Shown piece after piece: positions 57,944-64,000 of a stretch of 64,000 bases of DNA (positions within the stretch are counted from its first letter, which is position 1; every line of letters begins with the position of its first letter). Origin of the DNA: SHVO01 sp964576515 (GTDB lineage Bacteria > Pseudomonadota > Alphaproteobacteria > Rhodospirillales > Rhodospirillaceae); NCBI GenBank assembly GCA_964576515.1, contig CAZNUW010000010.1, positions 1 through 64,000 on the forward strand. The letters are read 5' to 3'. The notes beneath the pieces are model-generated. The model saw nothing but the letters and a program-made list of their open reading frames with translations, was not told the DNA's origin and did not search any database. The position numbers were made by a program, and so were the translations under genes.

Positions 57944-59407
57944 ATGCACGGACGGTTGATCATCGCGGCGGGATTGGGATTTCTTCTCTTGGCCGTGCTC
58001 CTTGAGTCCACGGCGCAATCCACGGCGCGGGCGGTGGTGCGCGCGCCGTCGTCCGCGCGTTTGGATCCGGCCGCGGCCTTGCCCGGCGCGGAAACATTCG
58101 CGGCGTTATGCAGCGGGTGTCACGGGGTGCGCGCCGGAGGCGGCGAAGGCCCGGCGCTAAGCGACGAATACTGGACCCACGGGCGCACCGACGCCGATAT
58201 CGCGAAGGCGATCCGTGAGGGGTTTCCGCCGCAAATGGCGGGGTTTGATCTTCCGGACGCCGAGCTTGCGAATCTCATCGGCTATATCCGCGCGGTTTTT
58301 GTGGCGACGCTCGTGGTCGACCGGTCCGTCGCGGCAATCCCCGACGGCGTGCAACATTCCGAAGCGCATGATTTTCGCATCGAGCAGGTGGCGAAACTGG
58401 TGTCGCCTTACGCTTTTGTCTTTCTGCCCGACGGCCGCGCGCTGGTGACGGAAACGGCCGGCACGCTCCGCTACGTCGGCGCGGATGGGCTTGCGCCCGA
58501 GGTCGTGCGGGGAATCCCCATCGATACGCCGCTGAACGGCGCCGCCGGCCGGCGCATTTTAAACATCGCGCTGCATCCCGACTATGCGCGCAACGGCTGG
58601 GTTTACCTCACCATCGCCGAACCCGATCCGCCCAGCCGCGCGGTGCGGATGCGCCTTGTGCGGGGCAAGATCAAAGATGCGCGCTGGACGCAACATCAGG
58701 TGCTTTTTGAATCCCTGACCGGCGAGTCCAGCACGGCCCGCCTAGCCTTCGACCGCGACGGCTATCTTTTCATGACGCTGGGCTTTTCCGGGAACATCTA
58801 TGTCGGTCCGCCGGAGGATGCGCCGTCGCTGAATCTGGCGGATGCGAACGGGAAAGTTCTGCGTATGCATGACGACGGCCGCGCGCCGGCCGACAATCCG
58901 TTCGTGGATGTCCCGGGCGCGCTGAAACAGGTCTGGAGCTACGGTCATCGTCAGTCCCTCGGCCTCGCGTTCGACGCCGCCGGCGTTCTCTGGGAGTCCG
59001 AGAACGGGGCGCGCGGGGGCGACGAGATGAATGTCATCCGCAAGGGCGCGAACTACGGCTGGCCTGTCGTGACGTGGGGTCATCGTTACGACTCTGTGCC
59101 GCGCCGCGCGATGCCCGAGATGGACGGCGTGGAACAGCCGGTGGTCAGTTGGGCGCCCTCGCCCGCGGTTTCGGCCATTGCGTTCTACGAGGGGACCGCC
59201 TTTCCGCGCTGGAAGGGAAACCTGTTTGTCGGTTCGCTAAAAAACCGCGCGCTCTATCGCATCGTGCTCAAAGAGGGACGCGCCGTCCTTCAGGAAGAAG
59301 TCTTGCGAGGAATCGATAGAATTCGCGACGTCGGCGTCGGGCCCGACGGAGGACTCTATCTCCTGACCGATGGCGGCTTGTTCCTGCGCCTTTCGCCCGC
59401 GCGCTGA
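57944..59407 (+). CDS. Cytochrome c fused to PQQ-type soluble sugar dehydrogenase
   Basis: 487 aa. N-terminal signal/anchor (about 1-24), a class I cytochrome c domain (about 40-120: CSGCHG haem site near 57 and a PPQMAGF methionine ligand), then a YliI/GdhB-like six-blade propeller (AFVFLPDGRALVTETAGTLR near 150, LNIALHPDYARNGWVYLTI near 200, NGARGGDEMNVIRKGANYGW near 365). It probably oxidises a sugar or alcohol in the periplasm and hands electrons directly to its own haem. The first ATG after AGGGGGG (57944) gives the signal peptide. Divergent from the hybrid kinase, which may control it. Confidence 0.85.
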   Translation: MHGRLIIAAGLGFLLLAVLLESTAQSTARAVVRAPSSARLDPAAALPGAETFAALCSGCHGVRAGGGEGPALSDEYWTHGRTDADIAKAIREGFPPQMAGFDLPDAELANLIGYIRAVFVATLVVDRSVAAIPDGVQHSEAHDFRIEQVAKLVSPYAFVFLPDGRALVTETAGTLRYVGADGLAPEVVRGIPIDTPLNGAAGRRILNIALHPDYARNGWVYLTIAEPDPPSRAVRMRLVRGKIKDARWTQHQVLFESLTGESSTARLAFDRDGYLFMTLGFSGNIYVGPPEDAPSLNLADANGKVLRMHDDGRAPADNPFVDVPGALKQVWSYGHRQSLGLAFDAAGVLWESENGARGGDEMNVIRKGANYGWPVVTWGHRYDSVPRRAMPEMDGVEQPVVSWAPSPAVSAIAFYEGTAFPRWKGNLFVGSLKNRALYRIVLKEGRAVLQEEVLRGIDRIRDVGVGPDGGLYLLTDGGLFLRLSPAR

Positions 59408-59581
59408 GGGCGCGGATCGTCTTCGCCGCGCACCGGGCCGCGAAAAGAACGGGCGGTGGATTTTGTGCGCCCATATTCGTGAACGAGTTGAAATGCGCGG
59501 ACTGGGTTCTGTCCGTGCGGGCTTTTGATTTAAAGTAGGGCCGCGAGGGGGAACTCGGCACAAATCTGGATCGGACTTTTT

Positions 59582-60802
59582 TTGACACGTTCACTCGGCA
59601 CTCTTTTTCTCGGCACCGCACTCCTGATCCTCGGTCAGGGGCTGATGCTCGGTCTGGTTCCCTCAAGTATGAGCGCGCGCGGTTTCGACGCCGCCTCCGT
59701 CGGCATCGTCGGCGCCGCGTACTTTCTCGGCTTTCTGCTCGGCGCGTGGCGCGGCTGGGCCGTGATCATCGAGGTTGGTTACATTCGCTCCTTCGGCGGA
59801 TTGATCGCGCTTATCCTGGTGTCGGTCCTGGCTTTGCCGCTGCTGCCGAACCCGTGGACGTGGAGCGTTTTGCGTTTCGTGCACGGTTTCGCCGCGGGCG
59901 GTGCATTCCTTGCCATCGAGGCGTGGTTGAACGGCGCCGCGGGCACCAAGTCGCACGGCCGGTTGCTCGCGATTTATATGATTGTCACCCTGGGCGGCCT
60001 GAGCGGCGCGCAGTTGCTGGTTGGCGTCGGCGCCACGACAACGCCGACACCGTTTCTTGTGGGCGGCATTCTTTTCGCCGCCAGCATCGTGCCCGTCATG
60101 CTGACGCGGATTGAAGCGCCCGCCATGCCCAAGACGGAGCGCATGTCGCTGCTCAAGGTCTATCGCCACTCGCCATTCGCGCTGACCACCAGCTTCGCCG
60201 CCGGTATGAGCGTGGGCGCCTTCTGGACCTTCGCGCCCTTCGTGGCGCGCGATATCGGCCTGTCGCTCGAACGCGCGAGTACGCTGGTCGCGGCGACGGT
60301 GTTTGCCGGTCTCCTCTGGCAATGGCCGGCCGGCTACGCCTCGGATCGCTTCGACCGCCGCCAGGTGGTGGTCGCGGTGACAGCGGTGGGTACGCTTGCG
60401 GCGGTCGCGCTGCTGCTGACGATGGATGCCGGTTCGCTTGCCACGATTTACGCCTGTTTTGCCATCCTGGCGGGCTTCTTCTGTCTCTATCCGCTGACCG
60501 TCGCCCACGCGCTCGATCACGCGCCCGATCCGTCCGTGACGCTCGCAATCTCCCAAGGCCTGTTGATGTCCAACGGGCTGGGCCAGACGGTCGGGCCGTT
60601 GATCGCGGGCGTGTTGGTAAGCGTGTTGGGGCCGCGCGGCCTACCGCTCTATTTCGCCGCGCTGCTCGGCGGGATCATGGTCTTCACCGCGTGGCGGCTG
60701 TGGGCCGGTTATCCGGTCGCGCCCGAGGCGCAAGGCAAACATATCTTCGTTCGCACGACGACCCCGGCCGGCGCGGGTCTCGATCCGCGGTTGACCGATT
60801 AA
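59582..60802 (+). CDS. MFS transporter
   Basis: 406 aa from TTG, twelve predicted membrane helices. Conserved MFS features include GFLLGAWRGWAVIIEVGYIR near 45 and a central cytosolic loop near 185-200 (RIEAPAMPKTERMSLLKVYR). It resembles the YcaD subgroup. Cargo unknown. There is an A/T-rich lead of 174 bases behind the dehydrogenase gene with no other feature. The GST gene follows 24 bases later and may be cotranscribed. Confidence 0.85.
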   Translation: MTRSLGTLFLGTALLILGQGLMLGLVPSSMSARGFDAASVGIVGAAYFLGFLLGAWRGWAVIIEVGYIRSFGGLIALILVSVLALPLLPNPWTWSVLRFVHGFAAGGAFLAIEAWLNGAAGTKSHGRLLAIYMIVTLGGLSGAQLLVGVGATTTPTPFLVGGILFAASIVPVMLTRIEAPAMPKTERMSLLKVYRHSPFALTTSFAAGMSVGAFWTFAPFVARDIGLSLERASTLVAATVFAGLLWQWPAGYASDRFDRRQVVVAVTAVGTLAAVALLLTMDAGSLATIYACFAILAGFFCLYPLTVAHALDHAPDPSVTLAISQGLLMSNGLGQTVGPLIAGVLVSVLGPRGLPLYFAALLGGIMVFTAWRLWAGYPVAPEAQGKHIFVRTTTPAGAGLDPRLTD

Positions 60803-60826
60803 GCCTGAAGGACAAGAGGCGCGCGC

Positions 60827-61474
60827 ATGAGTGAACTGACGATCTGGACCTACGACTGGGTTCCGCCGCCGCCGCGCGGGTTCGTGCGCGATCTCAGATT
60901 GCGATGGGCGTGCGAGGAGGCTGGTTTGAAATATGCCGTCCGCACGGTGCCCTTCGACGGCCGCGAAACCAATCACCTCGCGCAGCAGCCGTTCGGCCAG
61001 ATCCCGTTCCTGAAAGACGGCGACCTGGAGACGTTTGAAAGCGGCGCGGGTCTGCTGCATCTCGCCCGAAAAAGCGAAACCCTGATGCCGCGCGATCCGA
61101 AAGGTGAAGCCGAAACCCTGCAATGGACGATCGCCGCGCTCAACTCCATCGAGATGGTGTCCGTGCCGTGGTGGTTCCTGAAGATCTCGGGCGCACCCGA
61201 CAACGCGCTGACCCCGTGGATGGACAAACGCCTCGATCAGCTCGAGGCCGTCTTGAGCGCGCGCGAATGGCTTGCCGCCGGCCGCTTCACCGTCGCGGAT
61301 CTGGTGATGGCGGATGTTTTGCGCGTTCCGGATGTGCGCGCGTACGGCAACCGGCCGGCGAGCGAAGCTTATGTCGCGCGCCTCACCGCGCGCGCCGCCT
61401 TCAAGAAAGCGCGGGCCGATCAAATCGCTCATTTTGAGGCGGGGGACCGGACAAGGGGCGACGCCGGCGCATAG
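60827..61474 (+). CDS. Glutathione S-transferase family protein
   Basis: 215 aa. Thioredoxin-like N-terminus (LTIWTYDWVPPPPRGFVRDL), the cis-proline block FGQIPFLKDGDLETFESGAG near 61, and a C-terminal helical domain with AGRFTVADLVMADVLRVPDV near 150. The N-terminal WVPPPPRGFVRD loop lacks an obvious cysteine or serine; a tyrosine (residue 8) may serve. Substrate unknown. Confidence 0.88.
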   Translation: MSELTIWTYDWVPPPPRGFVRDLRLRWACEEAGLKYAVRTVPFDGRETNHLAQQPFGQIPFLKDGDLETFESGAGLLHLARKSETLMPRDPKGEAETLQWTIAALNSIEMVSVPWWFLKISGAPDNALTPWMDKRLDQLEAVLSAREWLAAGRFTVADLVMADVLRVPDVRAYGNRPASEAYVARLTARAAFKKARADQIAHFEAGDRTRGDAGA

Positions 61475-61526
61475 TGTGCGGAACGCGGTCCGTGGTGGGT
61501 CGGGATAACGAGGCCCGTCGCTGTCC

Positions 61527-62069
61527 TTGACGAAAAAAAAGATATGGGTTTTGTCCAATTCAGGACTCGTCGGCTCCCGCGTTGCAGACATCCAAGGACA
61601 TAGTGCACAGCCTGTTCGCGCCATTCTCTTCGATAAGAATCCGGCGACGAATTGGGCGTTGGGATGGCATCAAGATCGCACGATCGCGGTAGCCGAACGT
61701 ATGGACGTCGAAGGGTTTGGTCCATGGACGACGAAGGATGGTGCTCTTCATGTCGCACCACCGTTCGAGATTCTGGCGAATATGATAACCGTACGCATAC
61801 ACCTCGATGATGTTCCGGCAACCAATGCCCCATTGCTCATTGCTCCGGGCTCTCATCGTTTCGGTAGAGTGCCGGAAGCAGAAACAACGGCTGTCGTTAG
61901 AGAATGCGGTTTGTATGCGTGTATCGCAGATGCTGGGGACGTCTGGCTGTATGCGACGCCCATTCTCCACGCATCGAAGACGTCGGAGAAACCTACGCGT
62001 CGCCGCGTTCTACAAGTGGACTATGCGGCGCGCGATCTGCCGGGCGGCCTTCGTTGGCTCGGCGTCTAG
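61527..62069 (+). CDS. Phytanoyl-CoA dioxygenase-like protein, possibly 5'-truncated
   Basis: 180 aa from TTG. The sequence PVRAILFDKNPATNWALGWH-QD matches the iron-binding HxD block of PhyH-type Fe(II)/2-oxoglutarate hydroxylases; the distal histidine is in TPILHASK and the 2-oxoglutarate arginine in TRRRVLQVDY. The family is normally about 60-100 residues longer at the N-terminus, and no ribosome site precedes the TTG, which is followed by a run of eight A, so the front may be lost. It is more A/T-rich than its neighbours and abuts the 3' end of tRNA-Arg, a common integration position. Confidence 0.7.
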   Translation: MTKKKIWVLSNSGLVGSRVADIQGHSAQPVRAILFDKNPATNWALGWHQDRTIAVAERMDVEGFGPWTTKDGALHVAPPFEILANMITVRIHLDDVPATNAPLLIAPGSHRFGRVPEAETTAVVRECGLYACIADAGDVWLYATPILHASKTSEKPTRRRVLQVDYAARDLPGGLRWLGV

Positions 62070-62109
62070 CGCAATTCAGTTCATGCCGTTGTTCTGCATA
62101 GGGTGGAGT

Positions 62110-62186
62110 TGGCGTCCCCGGCGCGATTTGAACGCACGACCCCCAGATTAGGAATCTGGTGCTCTATCCGGCTGAGCTACGGGGAC
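62110..62186 (-). tRNA. tRNA-Arg (anticodon CCT)
   Basis: 77 bases with encoded CCA. Acceptor GTCCCCG pairs with CGGGGAC, the anticodon loop is TTCCTAA (anticodon CCT, reading AGG), and the T-arm GTGCG-TTCAAAT-CGCGC pairs. The 3' end faces the A/T-rich PhyH-like gene. Confidence 0.95.
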
Positions 62187-62224
62187 GCTGAACCGTCAGT
62201 ATCGCTTCAAGGCGCGAAAATACA

Positions 62225-62256
62225 AACGGCGCGGCGTTATATCACGCCGCGCCGTT
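62225..62256. terminator. 13-bp hairpin behind DUF1150 gene
   Basis: AACGGCGCGGCGT and ACGCCGCGCCGTT pair perfectly around a six-base A/T loop. It is positioned to end the leftward Hsp20/DUF1150 transcript. No T-run, but the stem is very stable. Confidence 0.65.
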
Positions 62257-62314
62257 CGCGCACACCCGTCCGCGGGTGATTGGCTTGAGGGAGCCGCCCG
62301 TCTTAATGCCCGTC

Positions 62315-62590
62315 TTAATGAACGCGCGTCGGCTCCATGTCGTGCTGGCGCACCGCGCCCCAGGCTTGGTCGAAGGTCTGCGCGGCGCCGATGGGGTCGC
62401 CCGAGGCGCTGAAAATCGCCCAGACTTCCTCGTCGTTCACCACGGCCTGACGGATGTAGGCGATCTCGTTCAGGCCCATGCGCGCTAAATCGATCGGCGT
62501 CGCGCCGGGGGTGAGTGTTTCGGTGTCCGGAGTGGCGGTCGCGACCGCATCCTTGGTGTTGGCTTTCGCTTTGATGTCTTTCTCAAACAT
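62315..62590 (-). CDS. DUF1150 family protein
   Basis: 91 aa small acidic protein. The family block IDLARMGLNEIAYIRQAVVN near 34 and AIFSASGDPIGAAQTFDQAW near 58 are clear. DUF1150 genes usually follow small heat-shock genes in Alphaproteobacteria, as here; function unknown. AAGGAGG just upstream fixes the ATG at 62590 and removes the longer reading. Confidence 0.85.
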   Translation of the reverse strand: MFEKDIKAKANTKDAVATATPDTETLTPGATPIDLARMGLNEIAYIRQAVVNDEEVWAIFSASGDPIGAAQTFDQAWGAVRQHDMEPTRVH

Positions 62591-62678
62591 ATGATCCTCC
62601 TTTCGAGCGATCATGAACGGCAGCTCCCGTGTCGGCGATGCTGCCTTGCGACAACTATAATCTAGGATGCCATTGTGG

Positions 62679-63152
62679 CTATTTTCGGGTACCCGCGCAG
62701 GGGTCCACATCGATTGTTTTTGTGGCGGGCTTTTTCTTCACGGCGCTCTTGATCTCGACGTGTGTGACCTTGGGTTGCGGGACCGGCCGTTCGAGATCGA
62801 CGTGGAGCAATCCGTTCACGATCTCCGCGCCGCGCACCTCTATTCCTTCGGCGAGCACGAAACTGCGCGTGAATTGACGCGCGGCGATTCCGCGATGAAG
62901 GAAAACGCGGTTGGCGCCGTCGTCGTGTTGTTTGCCGCGGATGACGAGTTGGTTGTCTTCCGTACTCACGCTCAAATCTTCTTCGGCGAAGCCCGCAACG
63001 GCCAGCGTGATGCGCAGACGATGTTCGCCGGTCTGTTCGATGTTGTAGGGCGGATAGCCTTCGCCGGCGGTTTTGGCGACACGGTCGAGCACACGCTCGA
63101 TATGATCGAAACCCAAAAGATGCGGGCTCGAGAAAAGATTGACCCTGGTCAT
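62679..63152 (-). CDS. Small heat-shock protein Hsp20 (IbpA type)
   Basis: 157 aa alpha-crystallin chaperone that holds unfolded protein in the cytosol. Features: FDHIERVLDRVAKTAGEGYP near 16, YNIEQTGEHRLRITLAVAGF near 37, and the end-of-domain motif EIVNGLLHVDLERPVPQ near 119. Start ATG at 63152 has GGAG five bases upstream; GTG at 63158 is possible. A sigma-32-like promoter precedes it. It is followed by DUF1150 after 88 bases. Confidence 0.93.
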   Translation of the reverse strand: MTRVNLFSSPHLLGFDHIERVLDRVAKTAGEGYPPYNIEQTGEHRLRITLAVAGFAEEDLSVSTEDNQLVIRGKQHDDGANRVFLHRGIAARQFTRSFVLAEGIEVRGAEIVNGLLHVDLERPVPQPKVTHVEIKSAVKKKPATKTIDVDPCAGTRK

Positions 63153-63219
63153 ACGCACTCCGAGCCCGTCTTGCGGCGCTCATGAAACCTGCTGCCCACG
63201 ATGGGCGCAGCACCCTCTT

Positions 63220-63248
63220 ATTTTGGGTGTTCAGGCGCGCCCGTCAAG
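63220..63248 (-). promoter_or_regulatory. Sigma-32 (RpoH)-like heat-shock promoter
   Basis: On the minus strand CTTGAC, 15 bases, CCCAAAAT resembles the heat-shock pattern CTTGAAA-N11..15-CCCCATNT. It lies about 70 bases before the hsp20 ATG, right for driving the Hsp20/DUF1150 pair. Confidence 0.6.
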
Positions 63249-63265
63249 GGGCATAAGCTATTGAT

Positions 63266-64000
63266 TTAATGTGACTTATGCCGCGCGGCCCAGGCGACGA
63301 GGCCCAGAGCCGGCGCGGCCAGGAGCGCCGCGGCGAAATAGGGCAGCGCGAGGCTTGCGGCGAACAGCGTTCCTGAGAACACTGGCCCCGCCACGCGCCC
63401 CAGCGCGGTTGCGGCCTGATAGGCGCCGAGGACGGCGCCGCGTTCGTGGGGCGCCGCGTCCCGCGACACGAGGCTCGCGACCGCCGGGTTGAAGAGCGCC
63501 GCCGCTAGCGCGAGCACGGCGCAGGCCGCGAGCAACATCGCAAGGTTCGGACTCGCCGCGACGGCGAGATAGCCGGAGACGAACAGCACGACGGCGGCCA
63601 GCGCGAGTTTTGTCTCGCCGAAGCGGCGCGTCAGACGCCCCATGAACAAGCCTTGGACCGCGGCGTTCACGATCCCCATGAAACCGAGGATGAGGCCGAT
63701 GTCGCGCGGACCGTAGGCGAAAATCGCGTTCGCCCACAATGCGAAGACGGTTTCAAACTGCGCCCACGCGGTGATCACGAGGAATCCGGCGGCGACAAGC
63801 ATGAGAAGCGGTCCACGTCCCGCGATGGCGCGGATTTTTTCGCCGCCGCTGGCGCGGCGCGCGCGCGCGGCGGCGTCGGCGGGCAGGCTTTCCTTCAGAA
63901 GAACGGCGACGCCCAGCGCCGCGATGAAGCTCAAACCCATCGCCGCCAACGCCGGCGAAACAAAGTCCGCGCCGCCGACATCGCCGCCGGCGAGCAGACC
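63266..64000 (-). CDS. MFS transporter, TetA/multidrug-type (5' end outside window)
   Basis: At least 245 codons, open to the right edge, so the N-terminal part is missing from this window. The visible part has the second six-helix half: VAAGFLVITAWAQFETVFAL, then GLILGFMGIVNAAVQGLFMG, GRLTRRFGETKLALAAVVLF and RGAVLGAYQAATALGRVAGP, the last typical of drug:proton antiporter MFS carriers (tetracycline or multidrug). Cargo not determined. An in-frame TTG at 63949 is not a believable start because the family sequence continues upstream. Confidence 0.85.
   Translation of the reverse strand, partial: GLLAGGDVGGADFVSPALAAMGLSFIAALGVAVLLKESLPADAAARARRASGGEKIRAIAGRGPLLMLVAAGFLVITAWAQFETVFALWANAIFAYGPRDIGLILGFMGIVNAAVQGLFMGRLTRRFGETKLALAAVVLFVSGYLAVAASPNLAMLLAACAVLALAAALFNPAVASLVSRDAAPHERGAVLGAYQAATALGRVAGPVFSGTLFAASLALPYFAAALLAAPALGLVAWAARHKSH

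Overview
This is a chromosomal window from a GC-rich alphaproteobacterium. The clues are the ordered block rpsT, dnaA, dnaN, recF, gyrB next to mutM, ubiE, ubiB, coaBC and dut, an Hsp20/DUF1150 pair, GANTC (CcrM-type) methylation sites around the dnaA upstream region, and a rhizobial-style palindromic repeat behind gyrB. The genus cannot be fixed from sequence alone. Most of the window is strongly G/C-biased at third codon positions. The first about 1.7 kb and the short gene at 61.5-62.1 kb are visibly more A/T-rich and look acquired.

Left part (1-8.3 kb): an FNR-type box and a secreted SUMF1-fold protein, then a gene-poor scar carrying a tRNA-3'-end-like sequence. A leftward transcript follows with a Tat-exported polyamine-type binding protein and hydantoinase/oxoprolinase subunits A and B. 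Opposite it lie a 2-hydroxyacid dehydrogenase and tRNA-Ala, whose 3' end and terminator have been tandemly duplicated.

8.5-34.3 kb is mostly housekeeping: YggT, DUF167, folD, an FkbM methyltransferase, a crotonase, a HAD phosphatase, argG, a class A beta-lactamase, rlmN, moeB, dut, coaBC, a GST, ubiB, ubiE, mutM, rpsT, dnaA, dnaN, recF and gyrB. After these come a DUF1194 protein, an MBL/VOC pair, a small unknown gene and a CPA2 antiporter.

34.3-49.4 kb is accessory metabolism. One leftward array encodes a TonB-dependent receptor, an unrecognised secreted protein and a triple Yx(FWY)xxD-repeat protein. I think it is an envelope uptake or redox system with no described role. Next comes a set that would fit a linear 2-oxoadipate/glutarate route: a TPP-dependent decarboxylase-type enzyme, an aldehyde dehydrogenase, a class III CoA-transferase and glutaryl-CoA dehydrogenase, with a LysR regulator and a CitMHS carrier.

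49.4-64 kb: recQ, then a nitric-oxide defence pair (hmp and norR, divergent) whose intergenic region shows a sigma-54 promoter and two GTGT-N7-ACAC NorR-type sites. A Cache hybrid histidine kinase with a stand-alone receiver follows. Then come a cytochrome c fused to a PQQ-type sugar dehydrogenase, an MFS carrier, a GST, a phytanoyl-CoA dioxygenase-like gene abutting tRNA-Arg, a heat-shock pair with a sigma-32-like promoter, and an MFS gene cut by the window end.
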